Assembly: GCA_002404155.1 (NCBI GenBank)
Contig: DHJC01000007.1
Location: forward strand, 118,592 to 182,591
Direction: 5' to 3'
Length of the DNA stretch: 64,000 nt
Source of the DNA: Chloroflexi bacterium UBA4730
Lineage (GTDB): Bacteria > Chloroflexota > Limnocylindria > P2-11E
Below the pieces are notes generated by a model. The model was not told where the DNA came from. It made no database searches and saw nothing but the letters and a program-made list of their open reading frames with translations. Positions 57,095 to 64,000 of the stretch are shown here, in pieces. Positions within the stretch are counted from its first letter, which is position 1; every line of letters begins with the position of its first letter. A program made the translations under genes and the position numbers.

Positions 57095-58893
57095 CGCTGG
57101 CGCTCGTCGTCGCGATCCCGCTCGCGACGGCGGTCGCGATCGCCATCGTTGGTGGCCGCCTCGGACGGCGGACCCTCGGGATGATCACGACGGCCGCGAT
57201 GGTCCTCTCCTTCGGGGCGGGGGCGTCGATGATCGCGACCCTTCGCGACCGACCGACTATCGGCGCGTTCATCGGGGCATGGCTCCCGCTCCCCGGCGCC
57301 GATGTCGCGCTTGTCGTGGACAGCTCGATGCTCGCTGTGGCGCTCACGATCGCCGGCGTGTCGGCGCTCATCGCGCTGTACTCGATCGACTACCTCGCGC
57401 ACGATCGCGGACTGCAGGGCTACTTCGCCGCGTTCTCGCTCCTCGTGGCCGCGATGCTCGTGGTGGTCCTCGCGTCGAACCTGCTGCTCCTCGTTGCGGG
57501 GTGGGAGCTCGCCGGCGCGGCGACCTATCTGCTCGTCGGCCATCATCGCGACCACCCGCCGGCCGCAGCTGCCGCGCTGAAGACGTTCCTCATCGAACGC
57601 GCCGGGGACGCGGCGCTGCTGGCCGGGACCTTCCTGCTGCTTGCGGAGTTCCACACCGTCGATATCGCGCAGCTCGGCGGGGCCGCCATCGAGCACGGCA
57701 ACGCCGCCGGGGCTGGGCCGGTGCTCGCGAGCGCGCTCCTGCTGGTCGGGGCGCTCGCGAAGTCGGCGCAGATCCCCCTGCACGCGTGGCTCCCCGATGC
57801 GACCGAAGCCCCGACGCCGGTGTCGGCGCTCATCCAGACCGTCGCGGTCACTGGCGGCGTGGTGCTGCTGATGCGGCTGCGGTCGGTCCTGGTGCCGGAC
57901 GTCCTGCAGGCCGCCGCCGTCATCGGTGGGGTGACCGCGTTCGTCGGGGCGGTCGTCGCGGTCGCGCAGCGCGATGTGCGGCGCGTTCTCGCGTGGTCGA
58001 CCATCTCGCAGGTCGGCCTGATGTTCGTCGGAGCCGGGCTCGGCGCGCTGTTCGCGGCGCGGTTCCAGCTGATCGCTCACGCCCTCCTCAAAGCCGTCCT
58101 CGTGCTGGGAGCGGGGTCGGTGCGCCGCGCGACGGGTGATGAGTCGGACGTCGGCCGGTACGGCGGCGTCGCTCGGCGGATGCCGTGGACGGCCGGCGCG
58201 TTCGGTGTCGGCACGCTCGCGCTCATCGGCATCCCGCCGGGGGCGGGATTCTTCGGCATCGCGGCGATCGCCAGTGCCGCGCTCTCGGAAAGCGACGCGC
58301 TCCTGGTGGCCCTCGTCCTCCTCGCCGCCGCGGCCTCGGCAGTCGCCGGCGTTCGGCTCTTCGCGCTCGTGTTCGCGGCGCCGCCGGCCGCTCCGCGCGA
58401 TCCTCCCGGGTCCCCGACCTTGCGGGATATCCCGCTCGCGTTGCTCGCGTTGGGCGCGTTGGGCTTCGGTGCGCTCGTGAACGGCGGCGTCCTGCCCATC
58501 GGCAGCGGCGCGGCGGATGAGGCACCGCCGTCGCTGCTCATCGGGACGTTCGGCGTCGCGCTCATCGCCTCCGCCGCCGCGTGGCTGGCGTACCGGCATG
58601 GCCTCGCGCCGGCGGCTCGGATCGAACACGCGCTGCGATGGGCACGTGGCGGCCTCGGCTTCGACACGCTGTCGCGCCGGCTCGTCGTGCGTCCATTCGG
58701 CTGGGTCGCGCGCGAGCTCGACCGCGGCGCCGAATCGGCCAACCTGCGCGTCGTGGATGCGATCGCGGCCGGCATCGCGTCGACGTCGAGGGTCGTGCGT
58801 CGCGCGCAACCCGACGGCACGCGCGCAGAGCAGGCGCTCATCCTCGCCGCAACGGTCGCGCTGCTCGCGTACTGGACCTGGAGCGCCCGCTGA
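57091..58893 (+). CDS. nuoL: NADH-quinone oxidoreductase subunit L
   Basis: 600 residues with about 16 membrane segments. It has the ND5 antiporter-like core: LVAGWELAGAATYLLVGHH (proton-path Glu), AKSAQIPLHAWLPDATEAPTPVSALIQT (Lys), DVRRVLAWSTISQVG. GTG 57091 overlaps nuoK, and the stop overlaps nuoM. Confidence 0.93.
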   Translation: MTLALVVAIPLATAVAIAIVGGRLGRRTLGMITTAAMVLSFGAGASMIATLRDRPTIGAFIGAWLPLPGADVALVVDSSMLAVALTIAGVSALIALYSIDYLAHDRGLQGYFAAFSLLVAAMLVVVLASNLLLLVAGWELAGAATYLLVGHHRDHPPAAAAALKTFLIERAGDAALLAGTFLLLAEFHTVDIAQLGGAAIEHGNAAGAGPVLASALLLVGALAKSAQIPLHAWLPDATEAPTPVSALIQTVAVTGGVVLLMRLRSVLVPDVLQAAAVIGGVTAFVGAVVAVAQRDVRRVLAWSTISQVGLMFVGAGLGALFAARFQLIAHALLKAVLVLGAGSVRRATGDESDVGRYGGVARRMPWTAGAFGVGTLALIGIPPGAGFFGIAAIASAALSESDALLVALVLLAAAASAVAGVRLFALVFAAPPAAPRDPPGSPTLRDIPLALLALGALGFGALVNGGVLPIGSGAADEAPPSLLIGTFGVALIASAAAWLAYRHGLAPAARIEHALRWARGGLGFDTLSRRLVVRPFGWVARELDRGAESANLRVVDAIAAGIASTSRVVRRAQPDGTRAEQALILAATVALLAYWTWSAR

Positions 58894-60296
58894 TGGCCCT
58901 CGACGTCCTCCTCATCCCGTTGGGCGTCGCGCTCGCCTGCGCGCTGCCCATCGGCGGTCTCGCCCGGCCGCTCGCCGTGCTCGGCGGTCTGCTCAGTGCC
59001 GTGACCGTGGCCCTCGCGACGTGGGCCGGAATGGGCGGCGCACCGGCGGACGCGTACGTGTGGGCCGGTCCGATCGGTGCGCGGCTCGCGCTGGGCGCCG
59101 ACGGTTCGTCCGCTGCGTTCCTCGTGCTCACCGGCCTGTCGTTCGCGGCCGGTGCCGCCGCGAGCGGTGGGATGCGCTCCCCCCGCGCGTACTTCGCGCT
59201 CTGGTCGCTCCTGCAAGCCGCGGTCTCAGGCGTCTTCGTCGCGCGCGACCTCATCCTCTTCTTTGCCTGCTGGGAGGCGCTGCTCGCGCCGCTCGCGCTC
59301 CTCATGTGGCATTGGGGCGGCGCCGATCGCCGGGCCGTCACGCTGCGCCTGCTCCTGTACTGGATGGCCGGAAGCGCGCTGCTCCTGACCGGGATCGTCG
59401 CACTCGGGGTTGGCGCCCGTACGTTCGCGTTTGCGGATCTGAGCGGCTACCGGCTGGCCGAGGGCAGTCAGGTCACCCTCGCGCTCCTGTTTCTCGCCGC
59501 CTTCACCGTGCGACTGCCGCTCTTCCCGTTTCACGCCTGGCTGTCGCGCGCCTACGTCGCGGCACCGCTGCCGGTCGCCCTCGTGCTCTCGAGCGTGATC
59601 TCCAAGACGGCCGTCTACGCGATCGTGCGGATCTGTGTTCCGTTCTTCCCGCGCGGTATCGCCGACCTCGCGCCGTACGCGATCGCGATCGCGACCGTCG
59701 GCGCCGTCTACGGGGGGCTGCTCGCGACTCGGCAACGCGACACCCGCGCACTCATCGCTTACGCGAGCCTGTCCCAGCTGAGCTTCATCGCGCTCGGCGC
59801 GTTCATCAGCACGAGCGACGCGCTCCAGGGTGTCCTCATCGCGAGCGTGTCCCACGGGCTCATCGTCGCGGCGCTGTTCCTGCTCGCGGCCTCGGTGGCG
59901 CGACGCGTCGGCTCGTTCGAGTTCGGCGCCGGCGGCCTTGCGTCGCGTGCGCCGGTGCTCATGTCGCTCTTCGTCATCGCGGTCCTCGCGTCGATCGGCA
60001 TGCCGGGGACGAGCGGCGCGCCAGGGGAGCTCCTCATCCTCGCGGCGGCGTTCGGCCGGTCGCCCGGCATCGGCCTCCTCGCGGCCCTCGTGATCGTCGT
60101 GTCAGCGGTGTACGGCCTCGGTCTCATCCGCGGCATCTTCTTCGGACCGAGCACGGGTCGCGCAACGGACATCGGCTGGCGCGAACGCGCGCTCGTCATC
60201 CCGCTGCTCGTGCTGGTCATCGCGGTCGGCGTAGCGCCCCGTGTGGTCGGAGACCTCGCCGAGCGTCCGGCTGACGCGCCGGTCGGCGCGAGATGA
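58893..60296 (+). CDS. nuoM: NADH-quinone oxidoreductase subunit M
   Basis: 467 residues from the ATG overlapping the nuoL stop. ND4-type: FFACWEALLAPLALLMWHWG, PLFPFHAWLSRAYVAAPLPVALVLSSVISKT, ALIAYASLSQLSFIALG. The VSHGLIVAALFLL motif completes the proton path. Confidence 0.93.
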   Translation: MALDVLLIPLGVALACALPIGGLARPLAVLGGLLSAVTVALATWAGMGGAPADAYVWAGPIGARLALGADGSSAAFLVLTGLSFAAGAAASGGMRSPRAYFALWSLLQAAVSGVFVARDLILFFACWEALLAPLALLMWHWGGADRRAVTLRLLLYWMAGSALLLTGIVALGVGARTFAFADLSGYRLAEGSQVTLALLFLAAFTVRLPLFPFHAWLSRAYVAAPLPVALVLSSVISKTAVYAIVRICVPFFPRGIADLAPYAIAIATVGAVYGGLLATRQRDTRALIAYASLSQLSFIALGAFISTSDALQGVLIASVSHGLIVAALFLLAASVARRVGSFEFGAGGLASRAPVLMSLFVIAVLASIGMPGTSGAPGELLILAAAFGRSPGIGLLAALVIVVSAVYGLGLIRGIFFGPSTGRATDIGWRERALVIPLLVLVIAVGVAPRVVGDLAERPADAPVGAR

Positions 60297-61669
60297 CGGA
60301 GGCGGATCTCGAGGCGGCGGCGCCGGCGCTGATCCTCGCCGCGAGCGCGATCGTGCTCATGGCGGCCGCGCTCCCTCGGCGGGTGCGACTGCGCGCGCTT
60401 GCGTGGCTCGGCGCGCTCCTTGCCGTGGTGGCCGCGACGGCCGCGATCGCACTCGGGCCGGGCCCGGCCGGGTTCACCGGGACGCTCGCGCGCGACGGCG
60501 CGAGCGTGGTGCTGGCCGCGCTCATCGCGATCGTCACCGCAGCAAACCTCGCGCTCATGGGCGCGGACCCACGCCACGCACGTCGTGCCGTGGGCGGCGA
60601 CGTCGCGCTGGTGCTCTTCTCCGCGAGCGGCGCCGCGCTCATGGTCGCGGCGACGGATCTGCTCGTGCTGTTCGCCGGGATGGCCCTGCTGTCGCTCCCG
60701 CTGTACGTGCTGACCGGCCGGCGCCACGGTCAGGCGGGTCTGCGCTACCTCCTGCTGGGCGCGGCGATCGGTGCCGTGACCATCTACGGGATCGCGCTGC
60801 TCTACACGGCGACGGGGGAGAGCGGCTACGCGAGTCTCGGCCGGGCGACGCGCAACCCGCTGTACCTCGCCGGGCTCGCGCTGGCGCTCGCCGGACTCGC
60901 GTTCCACGCCGGTCTGTTGCCGTTCAGCGTCTGGGCGCCGGCGACGCATCAGACCGCGCCGCCCGCGATCTCGACGCACCTGGCGATCGTCGCAAAGATC
61001 GCCGCGTTCGGCGGGCTGCTCCGGCTGATCGCGGCGACCGGGAGCGGCGATGCGGGCCTCGATTGGGAGGTCTCCCTCGCGGTCCTCGCGGCGCTCACGA
61101 TCGCCGTCGGTGCGCTGTCCGCGATCACCGAGCGACGGGTGAAGCGTCTTCTCGCGTACCTCGCCATGATGCAGGCGGGCTACATCGCGATCGCCGCCGC
61201 GGGCCAGGCGGCGCCGGCGGCCGCGTTCTATCTCGTCGTGGATGCTGCGCTCATAGGTGGCGCGTTGGCGGTGCTCGTCACGCTCCCCGCTGACGATCCG
61301 AGCCTTGATGACCTCGCTGGTCTCGCGCGGCAACGACCCCTGCTGGTGCTCGGCTTCGGCGTGCTGCTCATGGGCCTGATCGGCCTCCCGCCGACCGCGG
61401 GCTTCCTGGCGAAGCTCTACGTCTTCGAGGCCGCGGCCCGCGCGCAGCTGCTGTGGCTCATCGTCGTCGGGGCGCTCGCGACGGTCCTGAGCGCCGTCGC
61501 GTGCGCCCGGCTGCTGCTCGCGTGCTTCGCACCGCCGCGCCTCGACGCGATCGCACCTACTCGCGCGCGGGTCGCCACGACACTCGTGCTCGCCGCAGCG
61601 GTCGTCGCGATCGCCGTCGGCGTCGTGCCCGGGCCGCTGCTCGACGCGGCGCAAGCGGTGCGCTTCTAG
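60293..61669 (+). CDS. nuoN: NADH-quinone oxidoreductase subunit N
   Basis: 458 residues. ND2-type membrane subunit with GLRYLLLGAAIGAVTIYGIALLYTATG, HAGLLPFSVWAPATHQTAPPAISTHLAIVAK and RRVKRLLAYLAMMQAGY-like text. It overlaps nuoM (ATGA). It ends the cluster and its stop overlaps the convergent SRPBCC remnant. Confidence 0.92.
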   Translation: MTEADLEAAAPALILAASAIVLMAAALPRRVRLRALAWLGALLAVVAATAAIALGPGPAGFTGTLARDGASVVLAALIAIVTAANLALMGADPRHARRAVGGDVALVLFSASGAALMVAATDLLVLFAGMALLSLPLYVLTGRRHGQAGLRYLLLGAAIGAVTIYGIALLYTATGESGYASLGRATRNPLYLAGLALALAGLAFHAGLLPFSVWAPATHQTAPPAISTHLAIVAKIAAFGGLLRLIAATGSGDAGLDWEVSLAVLAALTIAVGALSAITERRVKRLLAYLAMMQAGYIAIAAAGQAAPAAAFYLVVDAALIGGALAVLVTLPADDPSLDDLAGLARQRPLLVLGFGVLLMGLIGLPPTAGFLAKLYVFEAAARAQLLWLIVVGALATVLSAVACARLLLACFAPPRLDAIAPTRARVATTLVLAAAVVAIAVGVVPGPLLDAAQAVRF

Positions 61670-62151
61670 TCCGGCAGGGCCTCGCGCCGCGCGAGGACGT
61701 GCCCCGCGAGGAACGTGCGCAGCCCGGCCTGGCCCTGCGACATCATGAAGAAGTGGTTCGCCACGTACGCGGGCCGCACGACCGGCGCGAGCCCGATTCA
61801 ACGTCGCCTTGGTGGGGTCGACGTCCTCTTCGAATGTGATGAGGCAGCCATCCGCTGTGGGTTCGATGGTCCATCGGACGTGCCTTCGAGGTCACCAGTC
61901 AGACGGGCTTCGAGGATCCCGGCCCGCGGATCGGCGATGGTGCGCTCGAGGTCGAACGACGGGTCATACGGGAGGAACGACCGAGTCCGCATCCAGCGGT
62001 GATCCTCGTCGAGCTTGCGGGCCTCCTTCACTTCCGGCGACCAGGCGGGGTAGGCGACGACCTCGTGGATCGCGGCGTACACAGCGTCGGCCGGGGCATC
62101 CACGGTCCAGTGGCTGATGAACTGGTAGCGGCGCGTCTTTGGGTCCCTCAT
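61666..62151 (-). pseudogene. SRPBCC/polyketide-cyclase-like protein, frameshifted
   Basis: The frame starts MRDPKTRRYQFISHWTVDAPADAVYAAIHEVVAYPAWSPEVKE, the START/SRPBCC N-terminus. About residue 90 the frame changes, with WTIEPTADGCLITFEED continuing in another frame. A second shift gives RPAYVANHFFMMSQGQ to a stop at 61666. Two single-base indels inactivate it, or they are assembly errors. The closing motif (NHFFMMSQGQAGLRTFL) is typical of the family. Confidence 0.7.
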
Positions 62152-62203
62152 GCGCGAGTGCTACGAGCGGGAATCGCGACCGGATGCGGAACGGCTCGCC
62201 GAG

Positions 62204-62865
62204 CTAGGGGGTCGGCAGGGGCCGTTCGCGAAGCGCGGCTGACGTCGTGAGCAGCGGGACGAGGCCCTGGCCTAGTCCCGGAAGAACGCCGTCGGGACGG
62301 CCGAGCCACTCGCGGACGGTGGTCAACGTCTTTCCACCGGTCTCGCGCCAATCGTGCGCGTCAGAGAGGCCCGCCGGGCAATAGCCCCACGTCCCGGCGT
62401 GTTTGACGAGCGGGTCGGCGACGTCATGCGCGATCTGATGCTCCGGCGTCGCGCAGAGATGCTCGATGACATGGCTCACGCGGGTATTGGACCGCGGAAC
62501 GGCCAGGCCGTCCTCACTCGGTCGGGGGAGGCCGTTCGACCCTTTCCGTCCGGCTCGTTTTACGGCCATTTCGGCGTCCGCCCGTAGGCGATCGTCGCTA
62601 GAGGGACGTACGAGGCCGCGGTCAGTGTGTCTCCTGAGCCACAGTGACGCGTGGGTGGGCTGCAGGGTTTCTCCGACCGCGCCAATGAGCTCGTCCCGCA
62701 GCGCATCGAAGTCGATCTCATCTCGTAGCCGGACGGCGAAACCGTCGAGCGTCAACGCCGCGTCGTATTTCCTCCGGCAGAACCGGCGATCGACGGACGA
62801 TTGGATGCGGCGGCGAAGCGGCTGGAGTTCTCGTGCGGCGGGATGAGCCTCGAGGTCACGCGGAT
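62204..62865 (-). pseudogene. C-terminal remnant of a membrane sensor protein plus a small ORF
   Basis: The piece reads ELQPLRRRIQSSVDRRF, then RRKYDAALTLDGFAVRLRDEIDFDALRDELIG, then LQPTHASLWLR. This is the usual C-terminus of a class of polytopic sensor proteins of actinobacteria and Chloroflexota. The N-terminal membrane part is missing. The continuing frame (VSHVIEHLCATPEHQIAHDVADPLVKHAG to PLPTP) is of unknown origin. Confidence 0.55.
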
Positions 62866-62904
62866 CGCCTCTGCGGATCAGGAGTCAGGCTGATCCAACA
62901 GCCT

Positions 62905-62983
62905 CCCCTAAGTGGCACCCGCCAAGACATCGTTTCCACTTTTCACTGGGTCACGACCGCCACGACCTCGTTTCCATTTGCGT
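62905..62983. mobile_element. Likely left end of the IS481-type element
   Basis: AGTGGCACCCGCCAAGACATC and the two partial repeats CGTTTCCACTTTT and CGTTTCCATTTGCG lie just outside the integrase stop. They look like terminal repeats of an IS element. The partner end is outside the window. Confidence 0.4.
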
Positions 62984-64000
62984 TCATCCGTCGCGGCCGA
63001 CGAGCGGTCGGATGACCTTCTCGTCGATGGGGTGACGGTATGCGCCGATCGGTCGGCCGTCGAGCCGGACGGTGAGTTCCTCGCGCGCGGTCGAGAGCGT
63101 GCAGACGAGGTACTCGTTCGCCGCGCGGCGGCCCAGGCGCAGCCGGTGTCCGAGGATCTCGAGCCCGCCGTGCTCATCCGCACGGCGCACCCAGCTGATG
63201 CGGCCGCGCGCGAGCGGGAATCGCAGCTCGCCCAGGCCATCGCGATAGGCCTTGAAGGTGAACCCGCGGGGCAGGCTGCGGCGCGCGCTGCCTCGCGAGG
63301 CGAGCAGCGCTGCCGGGAAGCGCGTGCCGTGCTCGGCCGCCGAGAGCTTGGGGTGCGGCCGCTCCTTCATGAACCAGCGCTCGAAGCGCAGCGAGACCGT
63401 GGCGAGCCGAGCGCGGCTGGGCGTCGCGAAGCGTCGCAGCACGCGCTCTTGCCAGAGCGCATTAAAGCTCTCGATGTCGGCATTGCGGCCCGGCTCGCCC
63501 GGAGGGATAAAGCGCACCTCGACCCCGAGCAGCAGCGCCAGGCGCACCGGCTGGGTGAAGACGCGCCCCACTTTCTCGAAGCCGGCCACGGCGGTCTCGT
63601 TGTCGAGCTGCCAGATGCGCGGCAGCCCCAATTTCAGCCAGGCGCAGCCCACCAAATAGCGGCAGAAGCTTTCACCACTCTTGTCCTCGAACTGGAATCC
63701 CGCGATCCCGCCGCCGGCGACATCGACGGTGTGGAAGGAATAGAAGCGCAGCGGCCCCGAGGCCGTGCGCAGGTGACGCGGGCCGACCAGGTCCGTCTCG
63801 TGCAGGTCGCCCGGGCGCGTGGCCACGGGTGCCGGGTAGCCGCGAGGAGCGGGTGGCCGGACCGGTTTCGGCGTACGGGCAGTGCGTCCGGTGCGCGCGA
63901 GGATCCGCTCCAGGGTGCGCCGTGCGGGGAGCTGCCGGACACCACTGAGCTCCAGCTCCCAGGCCACCGCGTCGGCACCGATGCCGGCGAAGCGGCGTCG
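62984..64000 (-). CDS. IS481-type transposase (integrase core), 5' partial
   Basis: At least 339 residues, with the N-terminal HTH outside the window. The open frame continues past position 64000, so the GTG at 63967 is not a certain start. Integrase catalytic residues: D in ETDLVGPRHL, D in WQLDNETA, and E in GRNADIESFNALWQERV. The intact C-terminal part is a beta domain. It is the right-hand mobile element, next to decayed genes. Confidence 0.85.
   Translation of the reverse strand, partial: RRRFAGIGADAVAWELELSGVRQLPARRTLERILARTGRTARTPKPVRPPAPRGYPAPVATRPGDLHETDLVGPRHLRTASGPLRFYSFHTVDVAGGGIAGFQFEDKSGESFCRYLVGCAWLKLGLPRIWQLDNETAVAGFEKVGRVFTQPVRLALLLGVEVRFIPPGEPGRNADIESFNALWQERVLRRFATPSRARLATVSLRFERWFMKERPHPKLSAAEHGTRFPAALLASRGSARRSLPRGFTFKAYRDGLGELRFPLARGRISWVRRADEHGGLEILGHRLRLGRRAANEYLVCTLSTAREELTVRLDGRPIGAYRHPIDEKVIRPLVGRDG

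Noticed and set aside
59759..61801. 680-codon minus-strand frame opposite nuoM/nuoN
   Set aside because: Low-complexity Arg/Gly/Glu translation. The opposite strand has conserved complex I subunits. Only its first residues touch the real SRPBCC remnant.
1..64000. CRISPR array or rRNA
   Set aside because: No regularly spaced direct repeats and no rRNA-like stretch were seen.

Overview
This is a high-GC, almost intergenic-free bacterial chromosome segment. Gene order and family membership suggest a Chloroflexota lineage, possibly a Limnocylindria/Ellin6529-type uncultured clade. The supporting signs are the order alaS, FtsA/PilM-like, baseplate-J-like, ruvX, mltG, the fused aroKB, the scpA-scpB-rluB-cmk-plsC-ispH-der-plsY-gpsA run, and membrane sensor remnants. 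The taxonomic call is inference. Most neighbours overlap by 1-4 nt (GTGA, TGATG), so long operons with translational coupling are expected.

Layout: 1-2.7 kb is the 3' part of an AAA/TPR regulator cut by the window edge. 2.7-5.3 kb is a sulfur relay (iscS-iscU-mnmA). 5.3-7.3 kb holds three membrane or surface genes, followed by an IS110 transposase (7.5-8.7 kb). 8.9-15.6 kb is alaS, two envelope or division-like genes of unclear role, ruvX and mltG. 15.65-19.6 kb is a shikimate operon (aroE, aroC, aroKB, aroQ). Then come efp, xseA and xseB. A divergent pair (alpha/beta hydrolase / tlyA) opens the tlyA-nadK-punA-pyrimidine phosphorylase run. 26.5-34.9 kb is a housekeeping run from an M50 protease through scpAB, rluB, cmk, plsC, ispH, der and plsY to gpsA. 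35-37.5 kb holds a cysteine-rich repeat lipoprotein and a nickel-SOD operon (sodN, its protease sodX, a YggX-like protein). 37.6-40.4 kb is a paired sensor kinase and receiver-kinase hybrid. 40.4-43.3 kb has a tRNA-Pro, a family-4 UDG, a small HTH protein, a 19-residue lysine-rich peptide and a CAP/NBR1-like secreted protein.

43.3-51.1 kb is the most unusual part. It contains a 404-bp element with perfect 36-bp terminal inverted repeats and a peroxiredoxin whose catalytic Cys codon is an in-frame TGA followed by a strong hairpin (candidate selenoprotein). It also contains a decayed HAD hydrolase, a structured leader on a sulfurtransferase gene, a perfect 16-bp palindrome over an amidohydrolase start, and a MoaD/ThiS domain fused to a CaiB-type CoA-transferase. 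51-56 kb carries a PfkB kinase, an ECF sigma factor with its membrane partner, and small unknowns. 56.2 kb is a second tRNA-Pro. 56.3-61.7 kb is nuoJKLMN without the rest of complex I. The right end has decayed genes and an IS481-type integrase that runs off the window.

A window-wide pattern stands out. Many non-operonic genes have a TANNNT -10 box ending only 6-8 nt before the start codon, which predicts leaderless mRNAs. Several head-to-head gene pairs share overlapping, near-symmetric -10 boxes. No CRISPR array or rRNA was seen. No gene-free stretch exceeds about 300 bases.
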